A stretch of 6,091 bases of DNA from an uncultured bacterium (GTDB lineage: Bacteria > Planctomycetota > UBA1135 > GCA-002686595), in NCBI GenBank assembly GCA_913058555.1, contig CAJXRJ010000471.1, positions 1 to 6,091 on the forward strand, written 5' to 3'. The first letter of the stretch is position 1; each line of letters begins with the position of its first letter. Of this stretch, positions 1 to 6,091 are shown piece after piece. The notes beneath the pieces were generated by a model. That model was not told the DNA's origin. It worked only from the letters and a program-made list of their open reading frames with translations, and searched no databases. The translations under genes and the position numbers were made by a program.

Positions 1-177
1 ACCCGCCTCCGTCCAGATGGCCGCTCTGGACCCTGCGATAGGATCATCGGCCGTGCCAGCGGCGATCGATCCGCCGGCGCTGACAGCGACTGCCTCAAAG
101 GCGCCACCAAGACCCTGGATCTAGGCCTCAGTCCGCGCAAGTGGAAGGAGAAGTACGGCGAGCGAGAAGTGGTTCAT
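1..177 (-). pseudogene. Exported HAF-repeat protein, N-terminal part, interrupted by in-frame amber stop (partial at left edge)
   Basis: Read on the minus strand, an ATG at 177-175 follows a near-perfect Shine-Dalgarno (AGGAGG, 184-189) at 6-base spacing. The first 18 codons give MNHFSLAVLLLPLARTEA, a hydrophobic stretch ending in T-E-A that looks like a short signal peptide, although it has no Lys or Arg near its start. Codon 19 is TAG (121-123). The same frame then stays open for 40 codons to the window edge and encodes a recognisable HAF-type repeat: GLGG, then EAVAVSAGGS, a Gly-Thr, and finally AAIWTEAG. HAF repeats occur in tandem in exported bacterial proteins of unknown function. The stop is one transition from CAG (Gln), so a recent nonsense mutation, a sequencing error or a recoded codon are all possible. 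The rest of the gene lies off the left edge. The repeat assignment is by eye; I am fairly sure of it, less sure that the gene is dead. Confidence 0.6.
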
Positions 178-183
178 CTGAGT

Positions 184-189
184 CCTCCT
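184..189 (-). promoter_or_regulatory. Strong ribosome binding site for the HAF-repeat gene
   Basis: On the minus strand this reads AGGAGG, matching the anti-Shine-Dalgarno core, with 6 bases before the ATG at 177-175. It is the strongest such site in the window and is the main reason for preferring a minus-strand gene here over overlapping open frames on the plus strand. Confidence 0.6.
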
Positions 190-294
190 GGGAGCGGAGA
201 CTTCAGATCGTGCGTCGTTCGAGCAGGTTGCGAAGGTACGACAGATGTCTCCTGGAAGATCGCCGCCCCTGCCCTGCGCCCGATGCTATTGCCC

Positions 295-336
295 CTACCC
301 CACGGCTCAGAATGGCAGGCAGAGCCGATAGGGTAG
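295..336. promoter_or_regulatory. Interrupted inverted repeat, possible operator or hairpin
   Basis: Two nested perfect 6-base arms face each other: CTACCC (295-300) with GGGTAG (331-336), and CGGCTC (303-308) with GAGCCG (322-327). They are separated by a small internal loop (CA opposite ATA) and a 13-base apical loop. It lies about midway in the divergent region. It could bind a regulator of one or both flanking genes or fold in a leader RNA. There is no U-run, so an intrinsic terminator is unlikely. Function is inferred from position only. Confidence 0.3.
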
Positions 337-412
337 TGTGGCGGCGCAAGGGGCGGGAGTGCCGCTACGACCAAGCCCTTACTTGAATAGGCAAATCAAG
401 CGGCGACGCAAC

Positions 413-416
413 GGAG
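413..416 (+). promoter_or_regulatory. Ribosome binding site of the sulfatase gene
   Basis: GGAG lies 6 bases before the ATG at 423, which supports this start although it gives a long stretch before the lipoprotein signal core. No later in-frame start would leave a positively charged n-region. Confidence 0.55.
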
Positions 417-422
417 ATACGA

Positions 423-1841
423 ATGCCCAAGCGGGAACACGACCCCATCACCACTCGAGCACTTCGTGGGTGGCCAACGCCAGGCCCAGGCCAGGCCTCC
501 TCCACACAGATTCGCTTGGCCGCGCTGTGCCCACTAGTGATGCTCGCCTCGGTACTTGGCGCCTGCGCGGCTCCCTCCGAGAGCGTCGCCCCGCCTTCAC
601 GGCCGAACATCGTGCTCATCATGGCGGACGACGTCGGCGTCGAGGCCTTCGGCTGCTACGGCGGCACGAGCTACGGGACACCGCGCATCGATGCGCTTGG
701 CGCCGGGGGCCTGCGTTTCACCGAAGCCTACTCGCAGCCGCTTTGCACACCGACGCGCGTCAAGCTGATGACGGGCCGTAGCAACCTGAGGAACTACACG
801 CGTTTCTCCATCCTCGATCCATCGGAACTCACGATCGGGCAGGTCGCCAAGGAAGCCGGCTACGAGACCGCCGTTGCTGGGAAGTGGCAGCTCCTGGGGG
901 CCGAGCACTATGGCGAGCTTGCGGGTAGCGGGACCCACCCACGGGATGCGGGCTTCGACCGCTGGTGCCTATGGCAAGTCGAGACGCTGGGGTCGCGCTA
1001 TGCCAATCCAACTTTGGACGTCGATGGCGAACTGCAACGGGACATCCAGGGAGCCTATGGGCCCGACCGGACCTGCGACTTCCTGCTCGACTTCGTCGCG
1101 GCCGAGCGGGACGCGCCGTTCTTCGTGTACTACCCGATGTCGCTCGTACACGACCCCTTTGTGCCGACCCCGGATTCCGCGGCCACCGAAGGGAAGCGCA
1201 CGGCGCAGGAGAACTTCCACGACATGGTCGAGTACATGGACAAGACCGTGGGGCGCATCGAGGACCGGCTCGAGGAACTCGGACTGCGCGAGAACACACT
1301 TCTCATCTTCACCTCCGACAACGGAACCTCCCGGAAGATCCGGTCCATGCGAGCGGGCCAGTCCATCCAAGGGGGCAAGGCGCTTTCCATCGACGCCGGA
1401 ATCCACGTGCCCCTGATTGCCTCGTGGCCCGGCGTGGTTCAGCCCGAAGTCGAGTGCAGCGACCTGATCGGCTTCGATGATTTCCTGCCGAGCCTGGCCG
1501 AGCTGATGGACGCCCAGCTACCGGCCGACCGCATCTTCGACGGACGCTCGTTCGCTCCGCAACTCCGCGGCGCCGAAGGAGACCCGCGCGAGGTCTTGAC
1601 CATCTACTCGAACCCCCGCCCCCCTGGAACGAAGCGCAACCCCCGCGTCCGGCTGGCGCGCGATCATCGCCACAAGCTCTACGACGACGGGCGGATGTAC
1701 GACTGCACCTCCGACCCCCTCGAGGAGCACCCACTGGACCTCTCCACGCTCCCCACCGAACTGCGTAAGGTCCACCGCAAGCTCACCGACGCGCTAGCCG
1801 CCATGCCGCCCGAGCCAGCCCACCTCCGCCAGGGGCGCTAG
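423..1841 (+). CDS. Lipoprotein sulfatase, formylglycine-dependent (alkaline phosphatase superfamily)
   Basis: This 472-residue protein should hydrolyse sulfate esters, perhaps of sulfated polysaccharides; the substrate cannot be read from the sequence. Residues 32-48 are a hydrophobic core ending in the lipobox L-G-A-C (Cys48), so it is probably exported and lipid-anchored. The sulfatase domain starts at PNIVLIMADDVG with metal ligands Asp69-Asp70. The maturation motif is C-T-P-T-R (Cys108-Arg112) followed by TGR (117-119); Cys108 would be oxidised to formylglycine by a separate enzyme not encoded here. Further expected residues are Lys154 in GKW, His243 in VHDPF, Asp299-Asn300 in FTSDNGT, and Lys319 in GGK before HVPLIASWPG. 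One difference stands out: the usual GKWH is GKWQ, with Gln156 in place of a catalytic His. Length is normal for the family and the domain looks complete. The N-terminal region before the signal core is long (about 31 residues). The gene stands alone, divergent from the HAF-repeat gene and convergent with pepN. Confidence 0.93.
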   Translation: MPKREHDPITTRALRGWPTPGPGQASSTQIRLAALCPLVMLASVLGACAAPSESVAPPSRPNIVLIMADDVGVEAFGCYGGTSYGTPRIDALGAGGLRFTEAYSQPLCTPTRVKLMTGRSNLRNYTRFSILDPSELTIGQVAKEAGYETAVAGKWQLLGAEHYGELAGSGTHPRDAGFDRWCLWQVETLGSRYANPTLDVDGELQRDIQGAYGPDRTCDFLLDFVAAERDAPFFVYYPMSLVHDPFVPTPDSAATEGKRTAQENFHDMVEYMDKTVGRIEDRLEELGLRENTLLIFTSDNGTSRKIRSMRAGQSIQGGKALSIDAGIHVPLIASWPGVVQPEVECSDLIGFDDFLPSLAELMDAQLPADRIFDGRSFAPQLRGAEGDPREVLTIYSNPRPPGTKRNPRVRLARDHRHKLYDDGRMYDCTSDPLEEHPLDLSTLPTELRKVHRKLTDALAAMPPEPAHLRQGR

Positions 1842-1887
1842 TCGGGCGGTCCGAAGGAGTCCTTGCGGCCGAAGCCTCGCTATGAAA

Positions 1888-1941
1888 TGAGGGAGCCGCT
1901 CTCGATGGGTAGCTATCTGCCCATCGAGTGCGGCTCTCTCA
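1888..1941. terminator. Long hairpin between convergent sulfatase and pepN, probable bidirectional terminator
   Basis: Arms 1888-1909 and 1920-1941 form a 22-pair stem with one T-T mismatch and one G-T pair around a 10-base loop. It lies 46 bases after the sulfatase stop and 18 bases after the pepN stop. On the minus strand the stem is followed by a weakly T-rich stretch (ATTTCATA), so it fits a pepN terminator best. On the plus strand no T-run follows. The stem is longer than most intrinsic terminators, so a dispersed palindromic repeat or RNA-processing element is also possible. Confidence 0.6.
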
Positions 1942-1959
1942 CTCCAAAGGCGCCTGCGC

Positions 1960-4605
1960 CTAGCTCTTCACGGCGCTGTCGACGATCTCGAAGACGTCCT
2001 TGGAGAGGCCGTCCTTGGCGTGGATGCGCTTGAGTTGGGCAAGCATGAGGTCGCTCCACGGGGAGGCGAACTGCTTCCAAGGGTTGAGGGCGCGGACGAG
2101 GCGGGAGGAGACCTGGGGGTTGGTAGCGTCGAGCTCCATGATGATGTCGCCGAGGAACGCGTAGCCGGAACCGTCTTTGGCGTGGAAGCCGCGGAAGTTC
2201 TGCATGGCGAAGGCGCCGACGAGGGAGCGGATCCGGTTGGGGTTCTCCATCGTGAAGTCGGGGTGAGCGCGCAGGGCGTTCATCGCTTCGGAGTCCACGG
2301 GGCGAGACGTGGCTTGCAGGGCGAACCACTTATCCATGACGAGGGCATCGTCTTTCCACTTTGCGTAGAAGGCCGCGAGGGCCGCGTCGCGGGCGGGGCC
2401 TTCGTGCTGGCACAGGCACGCGAGAGCGGCCTGGGAGTCCGTCATGTTGTCGGCGGACTCGAACTGCGCCGTCGCATCGGCGATGGCGGCATCGTCATGG
2501 GTCGCGTTGAGGAAGCCAAGGGTCGCGTTGGCCAGGCGGCGACCGTTGATCGACGCCTTGTCGGCGCTGTAGGGACCGGTCGGGCGCGCGGCGGCGCGGA
2601 CGGAGGCGAGGTCGTCGCGGAGCTCTTTGGCGAGCGTTTCAACGACGAAGTCGCGGGCGGCGATGAGCGCCTCGGGGTTCACCGGGGACTTGGCCTGGCT
2701 CAGGATGCTGAAACCGGGGAGCGAAATGGCCTGGGCCTTGAGGGAGCCGTCGAGGTCGTCGGAGCGCAGAACGCTGCGCATGGCGTCCACCATGAGCGGG
2801 TCGAGCTCGAGCACCTGCCCCTTGGCAGCGGCGACCTCAAGCTCCAGGAGAACGTCCATGTAAAGCGCTTGGCCCGCGTCCCAGCGGTTGAAGGCGTCGG
2901 AGTCATGGGCGAGCAGGAATGCGAGCTCCTCGCGGCTGCGCTCCATCTCGAGCTTCACTGGCGCGGAGAAGCCGCGCAGGATCGAGGGCACGGGGCGTTC
3001 GCAGATGCCGTGGAAGGTGAAGGTCTGCGTCTCTTCCGTCAGCTCGATGACGCGCTCGGTCGGGGCCGACATGACGTCTTCGCCGTCGAACGCCAGGTTC
3101 ATGTCCTGGCCGTTCGGACCCACGAGCCCCATCACCACGGGCATGAGCGTCGGCTTGAAGTTTGGCTCGTTCGGGGCGCCCGACTGGGTCAGCTCGAGCG
3201 TGTACGTCTTGGACTCCGGGTCGAAGCAACCCACGGCCTCGAGACGCGGCGTGCCCTTCTGCAGGTACCAGCGCTCGAGCTGCGCGAGGTCGCGCCCATT
3301 GGCATCGGCCATGGCCGCACGGAAGTCGTCGCAGGTCACCGCCTGGCCGTCGTGGCGCTCGAAGTAGAGATCCATCCCCTTGCGGAAACCGTCTCTCCCA
3401 AGGAGCGTCTCGTACATCCGAATGACCTCCGCGCCCTTTTCGTACACCGTGGAGGTGTAGAAGTTGTTCATCTCGATGTACTGCTCAGGGCGGATCGGGT
3501 GCGCCATCGGCCCCGCGTCCTCCGCGAACTGGTGGCTGCGCAGGCCCTGGACATCGTCGATGCGCTTGACCGCCGCCGAGGTCATGTCCGAGGTGAAGCG
3601 CGCGTCGCGGTACACCGTGAGCCCTTCCTTCAGCGTCAGCTGGAACCAGTCCCGGCAGGTCACACGGTTGCCGGTCCAGTTGTGGAAGTACTCGTGGGCG
3701 ATGACCGCCTCGACCGCTTCGAAGTCCGCGTCCGTCGCCGTGTCGGTGCGCGCCAGCACGTACTTGGAGTTGAAAACGTTCAGGCCCTTGTTCTCCATCG
3801 CCCCCATGTTGAAGTCGCTTACGGCGACGATCATGTAGAGGTCGAGGTCGTACTCCAGCCCGAAGGTCTCCTCGTCCCACTTCATGGAGCGCTGGAGGGA
3901 ACCGAGGGCGTGCTCGCACTTATCGGCGTCTTGGTGCTCGACGTAGATCTCCAGGTCGATGACGCGGCCGCTCATCGTCGTGAACGTTCCTCGGTGGCAG
4001 TGCAGGTCGCCGGCCACCAGCGCGAAGAGATAGCTCGGCTTCTTGAACGGATCCTCCCAGCTGGCGCGGTGCATGCCACCTTCGAGGTCCTCGGACGAGA
4101 TCCGGTTGCCGTTCGAGAGCAGCATCGGGTACTTCGCCTTGTCCGCGGTGATCGTCACGCGGTACGTCGTCATGACGTCGGGGCGGTCCAGGAACCAAGT
4201 AATGGCACGGAAACCCTCGGCCTCGCACTGGGTGCAGAAGTTGCCGCTGGACTTGTAAAGCCCCATGAGCGCGGTGTTCTTCTCCGGGTGAATCTTGACG
4301 GTGATCTCAAGCGTGAACTCATCCGGCACGTTCGGCACCGTCAGGGTCTCTGCCCCGGCCTCATACTCACCGGCCTGGCGTTCCGTTCCGTCCACGGCCA
4401 CACGCAACGTCTCGAGGCCTTCGCCCACGAGCACCAGCGGCTCGCCCGCGGCGCTGGCCTCCCGCACGAAGACGATCTTCGACTCGACGGTCGTCCCGTC
4501 TTCGCCCAGCAGAAAGTCGAGCTCGACGCTCTTCACCTGGAAATGGGGGGCGGCGTAGTCCTTGCGGAACTTTGGCTCGGGCGCGGTCTGGGTCGTGGTA
4601 GCCAT
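1960..4605 (-). CDS. pepN: Aminopeptidase N (M1 family zinc metallopeptidase)
   Basis: This 881-residue protein removes N-terminal amino acids from peptides in the cytosol, part of general peptide turnover; I see no signal peptide. It matches the E. coli PepN type in length (870 there) and layout: N-terminal beta domain to about 200, thermolysin-like catalytic domain to about 450, a beta domain to about 550, then a helical C-terminal domain. All key residues are present: Glu128 in TQCEAEGFR (free N-terminus recognition), GAMEN at 268-272, zinc site HEYFH with His304, Glu305 and His308, third zinc ligand Glu327 in LKEGLT, and Tyr388 in STVYEKGAE. Each lies exactly 7 residues after its E. coli counterpart. 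I chose the ATG at 4605 because homology begins soon after (DYAAPHFQVKSVELDF). A GTG at 4704 would add 33 Arg- and Pro-rich residues and run through the divergent promoter region. The Shine-Dalgarno is weak (GAAGAA). Transcription is single-gene, ending at the hairpin. Confidence 0.96.
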   Translation of the reverse strand: MATTTQTAPEPKFRKDYAAPHFQVKSVELDFLLGEDGTTVESKIVFVREASAAGEPLVLVGEGLETLRVAVDGTERQAGEYEAGAETLTVPNVPDEFTLEITVKIHPEKNTALMGLYKSSGNFCTQCEAEGFRAITWFLDRPDVMTTYRVTITADKAKYPMLLSNGNRISSEDLEGGMHRASWEDPFKKPSYLFALVAGDLHCHRGTFTTMSGRVIDLEIYVEHQDADKCEHALGSLQRSMKWDEETFGLEYDLDLYMIVAVSDFNMGAMENKGLNVFNSKYVLARTDTATDADFEAVEAVIAHEYFHNWTGNRVTCRDWFQLTLKEGLTVYRDARFTSDMTSAAVKRIDDVQGLRSHQFAEDAGPMAHPIRPEQYIEMNNFYTSTVYEKGAEVIRMYETLLGRDGFRKGMDLYFERHDGQAVTCDDFRAAMADANGRDLAQLERWYLQKGTPRLEAVGCFDPESKTYTLELTQSGAPNEPNFKPTLMPVVMGLVGPNGQDMNLAFDGEDVMSAPTERVIELTEETQTFTFHGICERPVPSILRGFSAPVKLEMERSREELAFLLAHDSDAFNRWDAGQALYMDVLLELEVAAAKGQVLELDPLMVDAMRSVLRSDDLDGSLKAQAISLPGFSILSQAKSPVNPEALIAARDFVVETLAKELRDDLASVRAAARPTGPYSADKASINGRRLANATLGFLNATHDDAAIADATAQFESADNMTDSQAALACLCQHEGPARDAALAAFYAKWKDDALVMDKWFALQATSRPVDSEAMNALRAHPDFTMENPNRIRSLVGAFAMQNFRGFHAKDGSGYAFLGDIIMELDATNPQVSSRLVRALNPWKQFASPWSDLMLAQLKRIHAKDGLSKDVFEIVDSAVKS

Positions 4606-4713
4606 GGATTCTTCGAAGCGAACGGGTCTGGGGCCGGATAGCGGCCGAAGAGGGTAGCACCGGGGAGCGCTGTCGGTGCCGACTCGCCCGCCTCTCGGCG
4701 CCACGCCTTGACC
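4606..4713. other. Divergent intergenic region between pepN and glycosyltransferase, with short dyads
   Basis: Both promoters should lie in these 108 bases, but I could not define a -35/-10 pair. Visible structure: the palindrome CTTCGAAG (4611-4618) close to the pepN start, a short hairpin GGCCG/CGGCC (4632-4636 with 4642-4646), and a perfect 6-base inverted repeat GCACCG/CGGTGC (4657-4662 with 4674-4679). Short dyads are common by chance in GC-rich DNA, so a regulatory role is only a possibility. Confidence 0.3.
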
Positions 4714-5913
4714 ATGCTTTACTTCGCCGCGACCCTCACCCTGGGTGCACTCCTGGGGGCCTTCGTGGTAATCCCTGCCATGGGGCGCCTGGCGCGGCTT
4801 CGGGCCGCCCCCTCGGCGGACCCGGCTGGCCCTCCTTCCGGCCCCTCTCCTCGGGCGATGATCATCGTGGCCGCGAAGGACGAGGCCGAGGGCATCGAGC
4901 TGGGCCTGCGCTCCCTTGCCGCGCAGATCGAGCCCCGACTCGGGGTGATCGCCGTGGATGACCGCTCAAGCGACGGGACCTCGGAGATCCTCCAGCGCGT
5001 GGCCGGGGCCACGGACGGCATGGAGGCCGTGCGGGTCGACGCGCTCCCTCCAGGCTGGCTCGGGAAGAACCACGCCCTGCACGTGGGCACGGAGCGTACC
5101 GGCGCCATGGCGGACCCACCTGAATTCCTGGTCTTCACGGACGCCGACGTGGTCTTCGTGCCAGGCGCCATCCGCGGGGCCCTCGATCACATGGAGCGCC
5201 GCGGCCTGGATCACCTCACCGGCGCCCCGCGGGTCGAGGCCGAGTCCTTCGCCCTGGCGGGGATGATCGCCGCCTTTGGCGTGCTCTTTGGACTGTTCAC
5301 GAGGCCGTGGACCCTGGGCCGTCCGAAGAGCCGCTCCTATGTGGGCATCGGTGCGCTCAACATCGTGCGGCGCTCGATCTACCTGGGGAGCGGCGGCCAC
5401 CGCGCCATTGCCATGCGGATCGACGACGATCTGCGACTCGGACGGGCCATGCGATTGGCGGGGGGCAAGTCGGAGTTCTGCTTCGCCACCGACGTGGCCC
5501 GTATCCGGTGGTACCAAAGCCTGCCGGACCTGATGCGCGGCCTGCACAAGAACGCGTTCGCAGGCATCGACTTTCGCCTTTCCGTCGTCGCCCTCGCGAC
5601 GGTCTTTCTCGTTGTGGTGTTCTTGAGCCCGTTCGCGCTGTGCCTGGTCCCTAGCATCGAGCCGCTGCCGCGCGCGCTCTTCGCGGGAACCGCGGCACTG
5701 CATGTCATTGGCGCTTCGATCTCCGCCTCCCGCGCAGGACTCCCCCGCCGCGCGGGGCTCTTCTTCCCCGTTGGGATCGCGCTCTTCCTTTTCATTCTCT
5801 GGCGCTCCGCGGCCGGCGCCCTCCTCACAGGGCGCATTGTTTGGCGCGGAACCACCTACCCCCTGGACGAGCTCAAGGCCCACCGCGACGAATCTCAGGG
5901 GCCGAGGGCTTAG
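4714..5913 (+). CDS. Membrane-associated family 2 glycosyltransferase, HpnB/CrtQ-like
   Basis: This 399-residue protein should transfer a sugar from a nucleotide-sugar donor to a lipid or envelope acceptor at the inner membrane. An N-terminal membrane segment (about 1-20) precedes a GT-A domain: AAKDEAEGI (53-61), Asp82-Asp83 in VDDRSSDG for nucleotide binding, GWLGKNHAL (114-122), the metal-binding DAD (Asp143, Asp145), an Asp-rich general-base motif RIDDD (237-239), and RWY (265-267) in the place of the QxxRW motif of processive and membrane enzymes. Three further membrane segments follow at about 289-312, 320-338 and 347-371, then a short tail with WRGTTYPL. The GWxGK motif and this topology resemble hopanoid-associated HpnB and carotenoid glycosyltransferases, but no hopanoid or carotenoid genes are nearby, so the acceptor is unknown. 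ATG 4714 is preferred; a TTG two codons upstream (4708) is possible, and neither has a clear Shine-Dalgarno. The gene is convergent with the next, 9 bases away. Confidence 0.85.
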   Translation: MLYFAATLTLGALLGAFVVIPAMGRLARLRAAPSADPAGPPSGPSPRAMIIVAAKDEAEGIELGLRSLAAQIEPRLGVIAVDDRSSDGTSEILQRVAGATDGMEAVRVDALPPGWLGKNHALHVGTERTGAMADPPEFLVFTDADVVFVPGAIRGALDHMERRGLDHLTGAPRVEAESFALAGMIAAFGVLFGLFTRPWTLGRPKSRSYVGIGALNIVRRSIYLGSGGHRAIAMRIDDDLRLGRAMRLAGGKSEFCFATDVARIRWYQSLPDLMRGLHKNAFAGIDFRLSVVALATVFLVVVFLSPFALCLVPSIEPLPRALFAGTAALHVIGASISASRAGLPRRAGLFFPVGIALFLFILWRSAAGALLTGRIVWRGTTYPLDELKAHRDESQGPRA

Positions 5914-5922
5914 TTCTGTCGA

Positions 5923-6091
5923 TCAGTCCGGGAAGTGGCTCCCGACGACCGGTAGCTCGCGGCGCCGGATCCAGGCGACGAGCCCTCCGGAGACGAACGT
6001 GATCAACGCCATGACGAAGAGAGAGCCGCCGCCGTAGCCAACGCCGAGGGTGGTGATGTGCGAGAGAATCGCGCCGGACATCAAGCCGAGG
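5923..6091 (-). CDS. DoxX-like integral membrane protein, C-terminal end (cut by right edge)
   Basis: The minus strand is open from the window edge to a TGA at 5923-5925, giving 55 C-terminal residues. They read as a short Gly-rich loop after SGAILSHITTLGV, one hydrophobic membrane helix (about SLFVMALITFVSGGLVAWI), then a basic RRREL and a short soluble tail ending HFPD. The SGAILSH segment, Gly-rich loop, last helix and basic tail resemble the end of DoxX-family small membrane proteins, whose biochemical role is mostly unclear. The start lies beyond the window. The assignment rests on a short fragment and could be another small membrane protein, but coding on this strand is well supported by codon use and the hydrophobic pattern. 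No terminator is visible in the 9 bases separating it from the convergent glycosyltransferase. Confidence 0.6.
   Translation of the reverse strand, partial: LGLMSGAILSHITTLGVGYGGGSLFVMALITFVSGGLVAWIRRRELPVVGSHFPD

Larger units (their letters stand above)
178..422. other. Divergent intergenic region between HAF-repeat gene and sulfatase
   Basis: These 245 bases separate two divergently oriented starts and should hold both promoters. I found no convincing -35/-10 pair on either strand. The region contains the ribosome binding sites at both ends and an interrupted dyad at 295-336. Several short open frames cross it on both strands, but none has a good ribosome binding site or recognisable protein content. 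Confidence 0.5.

Noticed and set aside
1..336. Plus-strand frame open from the left edge to a TAG at 334-336, which could be the tail of an upstream gene
   Set aside because: The product resembles no family, and codon choice looks coding-like only over the first 180 bases, exactly where the minus strand carries a start with a strong ribosome binding site, a signal-like peptide and a HAF repeat. It is better read as a shadow.
174..374. Minus-strand frame of 66 codons whose stop overlaps the HAF gene ATG (ATGA), suggesting translational coupling
   Set aside because: It begins with TTG and no good ribosome binding site, its product is low-complexity and unrecognisable, and it fills what should be the divergent promoter region.
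338..781. Plus-strand frame of 147 codons overlapping the sulfatase start
   Set aside because: Arg- and His-rich product typical of out-of-frame GC-rich DNA; the sulfatase frame has the signal, metal and active-site motifs over the same bases.
2020..4641. Plus-strand open frame of 873 codons covering nearly all of pepN on the opposite strand
   Set aside because: It is in exact codon register with pepN (its first base faces pepN third bases), where stops arise only from TTA, CTA and TCA codons, which GC-rich genes avoid. The product is Val/Arg/Glu/His-rich with no recognisable domain, while pepN has every catalytic motif.
4606..4704. 33-residue N-terminal extension of PepN from a GTG at 4704
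   Set aside because: The extension is Arg/Pro-rich, is not part of the PepN family pattern, is not a signal peptide, and would leave no room for the divergent promoters. The ATG at 4605 gives the expected length.
4966..5883. Minus-strand open frame of 305 codons opposite the glycosyltransferase
   Set aside because: The same in-register antisense artefact of high GC at third positions; no domain is recognisable and the sense strand encodes a complete glycosyltransferase.

Overview
The window is GC-rich bacterial chromosome carrying five protein genes or gene fragments. I found no mobile element, CRISPR array, tRNA/rRNA gene or phage signature. A formylglycine-type lipoprotein sulfatase beside a HAF-repeat exported protein, a full PepN and a DoxX-type membrane protein suggests a high-GC Gram-negative such as a Planctomycetota member, or possibly a myxobacterial or other environmental lineage. 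This is inferred from gene content only.

Layout, left to right: (1) minus strand, positions 177 to 1 and off the left edge, the start of an exported HAF-repeat protein with a strong ribosome binding site but an in-frame amber stop at codon 19; (2) a 245-base divergent intergenic region with an interrupted dyad; (3) plus strand 423-1841, a lipoprotein sulfatase; (4) a long hairpin at 1888-1941 between convergent genes, probably a shared terminator; (5) minus strand 1960-4605, aminopeptidase N (pepN); (6) a 108-base divergent intergenic region; (7) plus strand 4714-5913, a membrane family-2 glycosyltransferase resembling the HpnB/CrtQ type; (8) minus strand from 6091 down to 5923, the C-terminal end of a DoxX-like membrane protein cut by the right edge.

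The genes alternate strictly in strand (-,+,-,+,-), so nothing here forms an operon and each gene is probably transcribed alone. No shared pathway is evident: sulfate-ester hydrolysis at the envelope, cytosolic peptide turnover, and lipid or envelope glycosylation are separate jobs. I see no convincing new multi-gene system. The observations most worth checking are the amber-interrupted HAF-repeat gene, the His-to-Gln change in the sulfatase active-site motif, and the long hairpin between the convergent genes.
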